A DNA stretch of 64,000 nucleotides from Ailanthus altissimus (taxonomy: Eukaryota; Streptophyta; Magnoliopsida; Sapindales; Simaroubaceae): positions 14,249,688 to 14,313,687 of the forward strand of contig OX327691.1 in the NCBI GenBank assembly GCA_946807835.1. Reading direction: 5' to 3'. Under the pieces are notes generated by a model that searched no databases, was not told where the DNA came from, and saw only the letters and a program-made list of their open reading frames with translations. Within the stretch, counting starts at the first letter, position 1; every line of letters starts with the position of its first letter. The position numbers were made by a program, and so were the translations under genes. Of the stretch, positions 36,375 to 48,300 are shown one piece after another.

Positions 36375-39300
36375 ATGATTAAAGCGAAGCCGTTCAAGGG
36401 ATCGAAAGTGTTCATGTCAAGGAACCTGGTGGCGCCGGAGATCTTCGACGCGCTTCTGGACGCACTCAAGCTCAACGGAGCCGAGGTCTTCCTCTGTTGT
36501 GATCCCTCTCGAAATGGTCCCAACGACTTCCACGTCATCTCCTCCTCCGATCACGTGACTCTCTCTCTCTCTCTCTCTCTCTCCCCCCACCCAATTCTAC
36601 TTCATTTTGCTTTCTGAGGTCCAATAGTTTTACATTTATCATTTCTTTTTTAAAAAAAAAATGGTTTTGGCAGGAGAAATTCGAGGATCTTAGAGCGAAG
36701 GGATGCAATTTCTTAGGTATGGATTTTTTCGTGATACGTAGTTTGTGGTTTGAAACTTCCGTCACGTTCCTGATTCTTGAAATTAGGAAATTGGCCTATT
36801 TTGGTTGTCGGAGATGGAGATGAGAAATTAACATGGCTAGAAATGATTAAAAATTTAATTGGAAAATTTTGTTTTTATTGTGGTGGCTTAATTTGAAGCG
36901 CTGTATGCATTACTGGGCAGGTCCCCAGTGTGTGCTTTCCTGTGCAAAAGAAAATAGAGCCCTGCCAAAACAAGGCTACACTTGTTGCCTCGCAATGGAT
37001 GGCGTCAAAGTACTCACCTCTGGTTTTGACATGGATGAGAAGGTATCATACTTGTTTGTTCATTTTTAGTATATACTATTTACTATAAATCTGGGTCTGA
37101 TAGCATATAGCTTTTTTTTACTCCTGTTGTTGACTGCAACAAGAAGTTTAGCAAGCTTCTCTGGTGAATAAATGCATATACGTGAGGTATTTCTCATTTT
37201 GATGTGTTGTTTTGTTAAGTTTCCTATATACATTGTTTAGAAATAGGGTTGAAGTTCTTGTAAGAAAAAAATGATAATTACGGCTTCAAGAGCTATACAG
37301 TTTTTCAAGCTTTGTACTGCCTTGTTTGGATGATATTGGTGCTTGAGAACAGCTGATATTTTCTTGTGTTTGTTTGAAAATCCTTCTTTTTTTGTATTTT
37401 TCCTTTTTCCCCTCTAAGTCTCCTTCTGGTTTCCTTCACATAGCCCTGCATTTGTGCTTGCTTCTCCGTGAGGAGAAAAATAATTTTCAGATTTATAAAC
37501 AAAAGGAAAGATAATCTTTTGTTACTGATACTTAACTTGGAATCACACTATACATTTCTAGTGAGTTATTTTGTGTCCTAGTGCCTCAGCTTTTTTTTAT
37601 CCTAATCAATCATTAAGCATGCTTTGAATTTACAAGTTCCTTTATCTGTATTTCTTTTACTGCTGTAATTTTCCAAGCTACATTCTGTTATCAAATACTT
37701 GTAATTGTGTTGCAGGTTAAAATAGAAAAGTTGGTCACTGCTATGGGGGGAGTACTGCAGATTAAAGCATCTTCTGACGTTAGCTTTGTCATTGTAAAGA
37801 ATGTTTTGGCTGCAAAGTACAAGGTATATCTAGGACCAAAAGACTGTTTTATTCAGTTTAAACATTAAAAGCTGTCTTCTTATCAATGAGCTTTGAAACA
37901 CAAATATGCACTCCCCCCCTCCTGTTTGCATTTGCTCTTTGCATCTGTAGTTGTGCATGCATTTTGCCTGGTCCTCGGTGTCAGTGGAATAAATGAAAAC
38001 TATTTCAACTTTGAGTAGGAACAAAAATCATTGTTCTATTAGGAGAAAAGATTCTTTTATTATGTCTTTATGGGAAAGATGTCGTTTCCTGAGGCCACTC
38101 AGATGAAGGTCAGTGTCCGGTTCTGTTCTTGGCAAAGCAGTTCATGTATCAACAATAAGTTCTCCCACAGGCTGAAACTGGCTTTGTTGTGTTTGTCAGA
38201 GACTGACTTATAGCACTGTGAGGTGGATGATCGGGTATCATCTGTAGTAATGTATATATACAAGTTGAATACACCTATTCAAGTATGCAAAAATTATCAA
38301 TAAGCTTTTTGCTGAAAGAAATCTGAAGATATATTAAAAAATGTGCGAGCACAATGTGATGGTAGATTAGCAAACTGAATGGATTGCATATATTTGCCTT
38401 TTGACCTAGTGAGCCAAGTGTTGGTTATGACCTAGTTTGTTGACTTCTCTTGCTATCAAGCCTTGGGTGGCTGTTTGAATTTATCCATACAAGTTTGCTT
38501 GTCATTTGGTTGGGATTTTCTATTCCTTCTTCCCACCAACTTTCCTAGTTTTGAAGAATTTATTGGTATTTTAGGTGTTGTGAACTCAAGGTATTTTTGT
38601 TGTATGTCATAGTGAAATAAAATATTTTGTTGTGCTACTAATATGAGTAGTACTCGTGGTTTTTTTAAACTATTGTTTTTCTTCATCCTTTGCTGTGCAT
38701 TGTTAAACTTGTACATTGACTTGAAATTCGTGATTCAAATGTGGTCAATGCCATTATGAAAATATTTTATATTTATGTTTGTTTAGGTTGTTCATTGTGC
38801 AATGAATTTGGGATTTCAAATAAATTTAGTCATGTGAGTAATTAATTAGTGGAAGTTTGCAAAAACTAATGCTAGCTTTTACACAAATTGGGAAAGGTCA
38901 ATGAGGGTTAACTTTAGTCACTTTGATGTAAAAGCATCATGCATGCATTTTGAGGTTTGTGGTATTATATGTCAAATTTAGATTGTGTTCGTTAGAATGT
39001 GGACTATGATGAATTTGTATATGGAAGCTATGTATTTGAAAGGAGTCAAGGGTGTTATATCATTTGATAAGGTACATTCTTTGTTCATTTTAATATCTTC
39101 TCTTCATGCAGTGGGCTTTAAATATTCTCAAGAAACCAATTGTTACTATTAATTGGTTGTACCAATGCTGGAATGAGCACCGTGTTGTTCCTCAAGAGTT
39201 GTTCAGGGTTCTTCCTTTCTTTGGATTGATGATATGTGTTACCAGAATACCTGCAGGTTGTTTTATCTATTTGTTGCTGCTGCTAACGCTAAACCAGTCC

Positions 39301-42300
39301 TTTTTTCTTTTCCTACTTGTTTTGCTGATAGAATAAGCCATTTCTTCGTATGATGCTAATGTAACTTATTTACCTCAGATGAGCGGAAGGAGATCGAGAA
39401 GCTTATTGTTCAAAATGGTGGGAAATATTCTCCTGAGCTAACCAAGAAGTGCACGCATTTGATTTGTGATATATCCTTTATGTTATTCCTTGGGAGGAAG
39501 GTGATGTTTAGATCCCATGCACATATACATTCTTATCTCACTTTAGATGTGTCTATGTGCCAACTATGTAAAGCCTGACTGCATTTACTCTGGCGGAGTG
39601 CAAAAATCTGTCTTCTCTGGAAAGGCCTTGTGTAGCGAAGTGTCTAAATTGATCTGAACCAAGTAAATATCTAGAAGTGTTCTATGTTTCTTGAAGTTTT
39701 GTGATTTCTTTAAAATTATTTTATTGAAAATTTCATTATGTGTTAGATTTTTTTAGAACAAACAGGGAAGAAAAATCCTCTGGTTTTTTTTCTCTTTTTA
39801 TTTCTAACACACCTTTAAAGAATACAAGGCAGACCCTTTTTTTTATATCAAAGGTCTGAAAACAATTGCCAAAATTAAAGTCTGAAAAAAAGAAAAGAAT
39901 AATTCACCATATCTAAAATGAGCAACTATATCCTAATAAACAGCTAAATCCTAATCAATACAGTTGAAATAATAAAGGACAACTAGATTCTAATTAATAC
40001 AGTTGGAATAATAAAGGAATTAAATACAGTAAATTGAATAATCAACTAACACTTCAACACTCCCCTTTAAGTTGGGTTGAATACATTGAACATTCCCAGT
40101 TTGTCAATTAAACTCTCAAACAAAGATCTCCCAAGACTTTTTGTAAGAAGGTCAGCTGCTTGATCTGTTGATGGAACATAAGATATGCAAATAACCCAAT
40201 TTTCAATTCTCTTTAATAAAGTGTCGATCAACTTCCACATGCTTAGTTCTGTCGTGATGAACTGGATTGTGTGAGATGTTTATTGCAGCTTTATTATCGC
40301 AGTAAAGTTTCATAGGGCCATCCACTATCACCTTCAACTCTTTTAGAACACGCTGAATCTATAGAAGTTCACACATACCATGGGCAATTGCTCTAAGTTC
40401 TGCCTTTGCACTACTCCTAGCTACTACGCATTGCTTTTTACTCCTTCAAGTGACTAAATTCCCCCAAACAAAGGTGCAGTAACTTGAAGTAGATCTTCTA
40501 TCATCAATGGAGCCAGCCCAATCAGCATTAGTAAAGGCTTCAATACTTCGGTTTCCACTTCTTTTGAAGAATAATCCTCTTTCTGGTGTACTCTTTTAAT
40601 ATTTCGGGATTCTATATACTACTTCCATATGCTTCTCGCATGGTGAATGCATGAATTGACTCACGACACTAACAACAAAAGCAATGTTTGGTCTGGTATA
40701 AGACGAGTAGATGAGCTTTCCAACCAACCTCTAAAATCTCCCTCTGTCAATTGGAACACTAGAGCTATTCTTTTCTCTAATGTTCACATTTGGATCCATT
40801 GGAGTGTCCACTGGTTTACAACCAATCATACCAGTCTCCTTTAGCAGATCTAAGATGTATTTTCTCTGTGAAACAGATATCTCAGATTTGTTTCTCAAAA
40901 CCTCAATTCTAAGAAAATATTTCAATGATCCAAGATTTTTAATTTCAAATTCTGTTACCAAGACCTTCTTCAACCTATCCATCTCATTTATATCATCACC
41001 TGTCAAAATAATATCGTCGATATATACAATAAGAATAGTCACCTTATCCCCCTTGTGCTTGAAAAATAAAGTATGATCTGTTTGAGTTTGTTCATATCCT
41101 TGCTGCTGAATTGTTCTAGTAAACCGATCAAACAAAGCTTGAGGCGATTGTTTCAATCCATATAGTGATTTCTTGAGCTTGCATACCTTTCCATTTTTCC
41201 TGTCTTTATCGAATCCTGGAGGCAACTCTATATAAACCTCTTCTTCCAATTTACCATTTAGAAATGCATTTTTTACATCTAATTGTTGTAATGGCCAATC
41301 AAGATTAGATGCAAGAGATAAAAGAATCCTCACAGTGTTTAATTTGGCGACTGGAGCAAAGGTCTCTTGATAATCTACTCCATGTGTTTAAGTATATCCT
41401 TTTGCTACAAGTCTCGCCTTATATCTTTCAATAGATTCATTGGAGTGGTATTTAACAGTAAAAACCCACTTACACCTAACTGGGGTTTTACCTTTTGGTT
41501 TATTAACTAGCTCCCAGGTTCCATTTTTATTAAGAGCCTTCATCTCCTCGAGGACTACATTCCTCCATTCTTCTACACTCATTGCCGCCTCAATACTTTT
41601 GGGAATTTCAACTTCTGATAGGTTAGCAACAAAACTCTGAGCACTAGATGATAAATGTCCATAAGTAACATAGTTGGAGATAGGGTGTTGCGTACTGGAT
41701 CTAACGCCTTTTTTTAAGGTTATAGGAATATCTAAATCATCAATAACAGGAGAAACACTAAGAGATTGTGTACCTGTATTCAGTTCGGATTCATGGCCTT
41801 GCTCAGTTTCCACAAGGATTTCTTCTACCTGGTTATTCTTATAAACACAAAGCTCAGGTTGTTGTTGTGTATCTCCTTCTGGTTCAGATATGTCTATGGT
41901 CGAAGACATTATAGGTTCAGATTTTGACTCAAAAAGAGACTTAGATTTTTGAAATGGTATCGAGGTGGAGACAGGTAAGGAAATCTCCCAAAAATTTTCT
42001 TTATAATTATTAGAATTATTAGAACTAGAACTCTCCCTCTGAAGAAAATTTTTGGGATAAAAGGGTTGATCCTTAAAGAATGTAACATCCATGGAAGTGT
42101 AATATTTCCTATTTTGTGGTAACATATATAACCCTTTTTTGTTGCAGAATATCCCAAAAAAATACATTTTATGGATTTAGGATCAAGCTTTGAACGATTA
42201 GGGGAGTGATTATGAACAAATGTTGTGCATCCAAAGACTTTAAGATCAATGCTAGTGAAAAATCTAGTTTCTGGATAAGATTTGATCAAAGTGTTAAGAG

Positions 42301-45300
42301 GAGTTTGATACTGAAGAATTCGGGTAGGAAGACGATTGATTAAATAGGATGCAGTAAGGATAGTATGATACCAAAAATGTTTCGGAACATTCGAAGTAAA
42401 TATAAGACAACAGGCTACTTCTAACAAATGACGGTTTTTGCGTTCGGCAATTCCATTTTGTTGAGGGGGTGTTGGTGCAAGAATTTTGATGGATAATTCT
42501 ATTATGGGTAAGATAATCTCCTAAAATGGAATTAAAATACTCTTTGCCATTATCTGTGTGCAATATTTGAACTTTGGCTTGAAATTGTGTGGTTATTATA
42601 ACATGAAAATTTTTGAAGATTTTTTTGGTTTTAGATTTTTCTTTCAACAAATACACCTAATATACCCTTGTGTGATCATCTATAAAGGTAATAAACCATC
42701 GAAAACCACTTGAAGTTTGTACTCGTGAAGGACCCCATATGTCACTATGACTTATAGAAAAAGGTTTTGATGATTGATAAGGAATAGGTCGAAAGATATT
42801 TCTTTGATGTTTTGCTAATTGACATTCCTCACATTATAAAGATACAAGCTCTTTATTGGAAAATAAGGTAGGAAACAATTGTCTCAAGTATGGAAAACTA
42901 GGATGACCTAGTCTACGATGCCATAACAAAATTTTATTTCTTAATATAGGTTGAGACACACTACCAACGGTTTGAACTTGTTTATTGTCGAAGGCTTCAT
43001 TTCCAAAATAGTATAATCCCTTGTGCTCTTCAGCACTGCCAATCCTCCTCCCCGAAATAAGGTCCTGAAATTCACAACAATTATGTGAGAAATTGGCAAG
43101 ACAATTTAAGTCTCTTGTTAATTTGCTAACAAAAATCAGGTTGCGGGAAATTTTAGGCACATGTAGAACAAATTTCAAAATGATATCGGGAGTAATTTTT
43201 ACTGTTCCGATACCAGCCATTGGTGTAAATGATCCATTTGCAATCTTTATTTTAAAGTTCCCTCAAGGACTATAAGAGGTAAAAAATTTAGAGCAACCTG
43301 TCATATGGTTTGATGCTCCCGAATCAATTACCTATGACTTGAAAGTTGTTGTAGATGCAGTAAATGTGGTTGGAGCAGTACCTTTTTTAGCCAATGTGGA
43401 AGTGCCTTGTTGAACAGGAGTGAGCAACTTATAGAGCTGCTCTTTATTTAGAGACAATTGAACTGCTCCACTATTTTGTCCTTCAACTTTTTCAGATTCC
43501 AATGAAACTTGAAATCCTTTTGCATCCTTTTTATTTTTCTCCTTCCAATTTGCTGGTTTACCATGTAATTTCCAGCAAATATCCCTTGTGTGGTTCGGCT
43601 TTTTGCAGTAGTCACACCATCGTTGCTCCTCTTTTTTTTCAAATTTTTGTTCAATTTTTCCAGTCTCTCGCCCACGCACAACCAAGGCTGAAGACTCGGG
43701 GAGAACGATTGCCTTGTTATCTCCAAGCATCATTTTTTTCCGACTTTCTTCCTGTCAGACTGTTGCAAAAATCTCTTGAATGTCAGGTAATGGTTTTATG
43801 CCTAAGACCTGACCACAAATCTCATCTAAATCACCATTTAAACCTGATAGAAAATCATATATCCGTTCTTTTTCAACGAATTTCTTGTACAAGGCATCAT
43901 CTTTAGGGCCATTCTAAGAAACATCATTATATAGATCCAACTCTTGCCACAATTTGGTCAGCTCATGGTAATAGGTGGTGACGTCTTTGTCACCTTGTTT
44001 CAAGCTTCGAACTATATCTCTCAGTTCACACATCTGAGCTGAGTTTTCTAAATCAGAAAAAGCTTGCTTCACTGTATCCCAAAGATCTTTAGCAGTTGGA
44101 TACAAAAGATATGCCTTTTCAATCTCAATCTCTATCGAGTTGACTAGCCATGCCATAACCATAGCATTCTCAGCATCCCAGATGGAAAAAGTCAGATCAT
44201 TTTCTTTCGGCATCTTCTTCTCATCAGTAATGTATCCTATTTTCCCTCAACCTCTAATAACCATCTGAACAGATCGAGACCATTGTAGAAAATTCTTCCC
44301 ATTTAATTTATGGGCAGTGATTTGAAGGGTAGAAGATTGGGTAGAGTTATCAAAAAAAGGGTCAGATGAAATTCTAGGGCTTGATTGGGAAGTTCCAGTA
44401 GAAACTTTTGATCCACTTCCCATTAGAGTTGACTTATTCATTACTCTCCCAATCAAATATTATGCTCTGATACCATGAGAACAAACAGGGAAGAAAAACC
44501 CTCTAGTTTATTTTCTCTTTTTATTTCTAACACACCTTTAAAGAATACAAGGCAGACCCCTTTTTTTATATCAAAGGTTTGAAAACAATTGCCAAAATTA
44601 AAGTTTGAAAAAAAAGAAAGAATAATCCACCAAATCCAAAATGAGCAACTATATCCTAATAAACAGCTAGATCCTAATCAATACAACTAAAATAATAAAG
44701 GACAACTAGATCCTAATCAATACAGCTGGAATAATAAAGGAATTAAATACAGTAAATCAAATAATCAACTAACACTCCAACATTTTTCCCTATATCAGTT
44801 TAAATTATGTTTCATTCTTGTCCAGGAATGAGCCTGTTTGCAAGATTGATTCAAGTTCTTTTGCCATCTGTGAAATTTAGACACTCCATTTACAATATAT
44901 CTTCCAGTTTGGAACTTTGGTGATGTTGCACATCTTCTGTTCCTAAAGTTGCCCAAAGCTAGTTTATTAAAGACCTTGCTTTTAATGCCTTTATGCAATG
45001 CTTCTGTGTTGCTTCTTTTGTAAGCAAATTGCTATTCGTCCAGAAACTATTTTTCTTAACTTTCCATACGCTCCAGAAGGTGACAAATACAAAGTTGCCC
45101 GAAAATGGGGCCACATTCAAATTGTAAATCGGAAATGGTTTGATCAATCCATTGCTAGAAGAGGTAAAGTTTTATGTTCTCAGTATCCACTATTTTTTGC
45201 ATGGTCTTCTCTTATAATACATCTTATTCCATTTATCTAACCTTGGATTTATCTCTTTTGGTGAATAGCATGTCTTAATGAGGAGTCCTATACTGTTCAA

Positions 45301-48300
45301 CGTGGTTCTGTATCTTCCAGCAAAAGTGTAATGGGTTGCTTGTCCCAGCAGCATAGCCAAGTCAAGGTTATTGAAAATTCATTGCCTGCCCAATCATCTG
45401 TGGCTACAGAATCAAATTTTCTTTCTGTTTCTTGTACGCGGTTTGCAGATCAAGATCTTGAAGCCACTCTCTCACAGAACACGTCTTCTATGTTTTTGGA
45501 TGCTTCTGCCGTTTCTAAAGAGGGGGACAGTGAGGCCCCAATTGTACAGACCAGAAATGAATCAAACCCTGATGGCTGTGTTGCCAGTGATTCTCAGTCT
45601 GAAGACAATGATCTGTACTTGTCAGAGTGTAGAATATTACTTGTTGGCTTTGAAGCTTCTGAAATGCGTAAACTAGTTAATATGGTGCGTAATGGTGGGG
45701 GCTCGCGTTATGTGTCATACAATAATAAATTGACACACATAGTACTTGGAACACCATCAGAGGTGTAAGTCTTTCTGGCTTATTACAAACTTGTATTATG
45801 AATGTGTTTCCTATTCTTTTAGCTTATTTTCTCATGATGCTTTTCAAGTAAGGCTTCTGCGTATGGCTGATGTTAGCTTGATGATACTTTTATTAATACA
45901 GTTTGTCTATGGGAAAGGTGTTCTGGGAGCTATGTTCCCCCAATGCTGTGCACTTTGTCTCACATATTTCTGTCTCATATGGTTTTTCAGTGACAAAAAG
46001 GAAGTAAGGAGCTTTGCAGCTTTGGGTGTCATTCAGGTGGTTAAAACCAACTGGCTGGAAGACTGTGATCGCGAAAGGAGAGAGATCCATGTTCTAAAGA
46101 GGCATGTTGCTTATGACTTGCTTCTCCCTAAAGGTTTGCCAAATATATTGAGTTTGTGACTTATAGTCTTTGTGTGTGTGTGTGTGTGTTTGATATCTTG
46201 AAATCATTTTTCCTACTGTTGTTTCTTAATTAGGTTATATATATATATATATATGACCAATAAGCATATGAGCATTATGTGTTAATCCTGTTTTTCTGAG
46301 TGGTCATTCTGCTTATACAGAGTCTGGATGGTCCACCAGAGGAGCACCAATGTGCCTGAATAATGTGAATCAACGTAAAGAATCTAGTGTTCTGCATGGC
46401 ATGCCATCTGATCAGATGCTGCGGTGTATGAACTCTGGAGGGGGAAGGCCATCATCATTGGAGGAGAATAGAGAAGAGAGACCAGAAAGCAACAAGAAGA
46501 GGGAAAGTTCTCTGGAAGCTTCTATATCATCACAACAAAACCTACTTCCTGCCTTAAGTGGTAAAAGTGAGACTCAGCAGCAGATGCAAGAGGATTCCAG
46601 TGTCCAAAATCTTCAAAGTAGGAAGTCACTGACAGTTTTTAACGGAAAGATATTTCGCTTTTCGAATTCATTTCCTGAAGATAGGGTAAGATGTTTAGAT
46701 GCACATTCTGACATTGATGTGATTTTACACACAAAATGTTAGCCTTTGCTTGATGGCTTGATTTGAAATCATTACTATGCCTCTGGTTCTACGTACGTGT
46801 GGAAATCACCAGAGATATTGTGGAAACTTCAACATATCTAGATATAATACACTTAAAAATTTGGGAAAGATAATTATTGTTGGAGAAAATCTCTGATTAA
46901 ACCTTGAGCTGTTCAAAAACAAGTATATCGTATATATCTTTGAAATATTCATCAGTTAGTTAGGTTTGGTTTTAGCTTCCGAACTCAAAACCAAATCATC
47001 ACAACATAGACATAAATGTCATGAATTATAATTGCTTAACTACTTAAATATTATGACTTCTATCATTATTAATATGATCATCTTTCAAATTTCAAATTAT
47101 GATCAATGTTATTACCTTTCAAATATACACTTCGATCAAAGTGGAATCAACAGAGTTAGGCATGTTCAATTAGCTGAACCTGCTCATTATTCCTACTATA
47201 TGTGTAGATATATGTAGAGTTAATAACTGTTTAAAGTACCAGTTTCCAAGCATTTCACAACTGAGGCCTGTAACTGATTACTTCTCATTGTTCTAGCATT
47301 TTGTGAATGTGATGTGTAACAAATTTTTTTCTTTGCAATTTCTGTTCTTGGTCTTGAATTCGAACCTGTTTTCTCAGTTTTTTTAAATATTTTTTCTTGA
47401 TAATTTCATTATACTTATTTGTTAGTTTTGGCTTTTCTTTTTTCCTTTTATTCCAGAGAGCTGAAATTGTTAAATGGGTGAATCAAGGGAGAGGAGAGGT
47501 GGTGAATGATATCATAGAAGAAAATGTGCATTACACCATTGAGTGTCATGGTGTGATACCGAAGTCCGAAGATGCTCCCCGGACTATTTATGTATCCAGT
47601 CAGTGGATCATGTCTTGTTTAGAGGTTTGTACCTAAACTTCCTATCATTTATAATATAATTTTCACCATTCTCTCTTGTGAAATAGCCTTGTCTAATAAT
47701 GGGGTTGCTGCACTATTGCGGTTCTTTTTTTAAATTTTTGTAATCTTTAGCATGATTACCCTTTAATTAGAGTACTGAAATTGTTTGAGCTGAATGGCTA
47801 TCTTGTCTTTAGATTATGATAAGGCCATTGTGGTGACTAATATTAATTGCAACACTGCTATTGAAGGTTGGATGCTTGCTGGATGTTGGTAGTCAAATTC
47901 TCTATTCACCGCTTCCCTGCCGAACTCCTTTGCTCGGGTTTGAAAGATTTCGGTTTTGTGTTTCACAGTATGAGGGGAACGATAGAATGCTATTAAAAAA
48001 TCTGTGCCGTGCTCTGGGAGCTAAGTGGGTGGAGAAATTTACTAAAAAGGTCACCCATTTATTATGTAAGTTTACCAGTGGACCAAAGTATGAGGCTGCC
48101 TATAAATTAGGGATACCATCAATTACACAAGAGTGGATATATGAATGTGTCAGACAGGTATATTCCCGATTCTCACTCTAAGATTGGACCCCCATCCACC
48201 CCATGTGGGGAGTGTCTAAATTTCAGTGTCAAACTATATCATGTATACTTGGAATTCACAGATCTTCATAACATGTACACAATGTAAACTGTTTGGCAGA

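Larger units (their letters stand above)
39753..44782 (-). mobile_element. Ty1-copia LTR retrotransposon, antisense in the MEI1-like intron 6
   Basis: A 5030-bp element with two 307-bp LTRs and TTTTT on both sides (39748-39752 and 44783-44787). Minus-strand order is gag, protease, integrase, reverse transcriptase, RNase H, the copia order. The LTRs differ at a modest number of positions, so it is not very recent. In-frame stops in gag, before the protease, in integrase and before the RT make it non-autonomous. Because it lies in an intron and in antisense, the host frame is unaffected, but the element enlarges a minor-spliceosome intron tenfold. Confidence 0.95.
39471..45069 (+). other. U12-type AT-AC intron of the MEI1-like gene
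   Basis: The intron opens with ATATCCTTT, exactly the U12 5' splice consensus, and closes with AC. TTCTTAAC at 45053-45060, close to the U12 branch consensus, places the branch adenosine 10-11 nt before the 3' end. Only this choice joins exons 6 and 7 in frame within a BRCT motif (H-L-I-C-D then [10 protein letters not shown]). The nearby GT donors give wrong phases or stops. Length is 5599 bp, of which 5035 bp are the copia element plus one target duplication. Confidence 0.85.

Noticed and set aside
36535..36765. Minus-strand frame with an R-E-R-E-R-E repeat
   Set aside because: It is the reverse reading of the (TC)n microsatellite and intron 1 of the MEI1-like gene.
39471..39502. Possible GT donor at 39502 for MEI1-like exon 6
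   Set aside because: Splicing there gives the wrong phase into exon 7 and adds residues foreign to the BRCT domain; the AT-AC pair fits frame and all U12 signals.
43502..43906. 134-codon plus-strand frame in the copia element
   Set aside because: It is antisense to the gag zinc-knuckle coding region; composition is that of a reverse-strand shadow.
45746..46159. Long plus-strand frame spanning intron 8 and exon 9
   Set aside because: It runs through an intron with strong GTAAGT donor and CAG acceptor; the spliced phases match only when the intron is removed.
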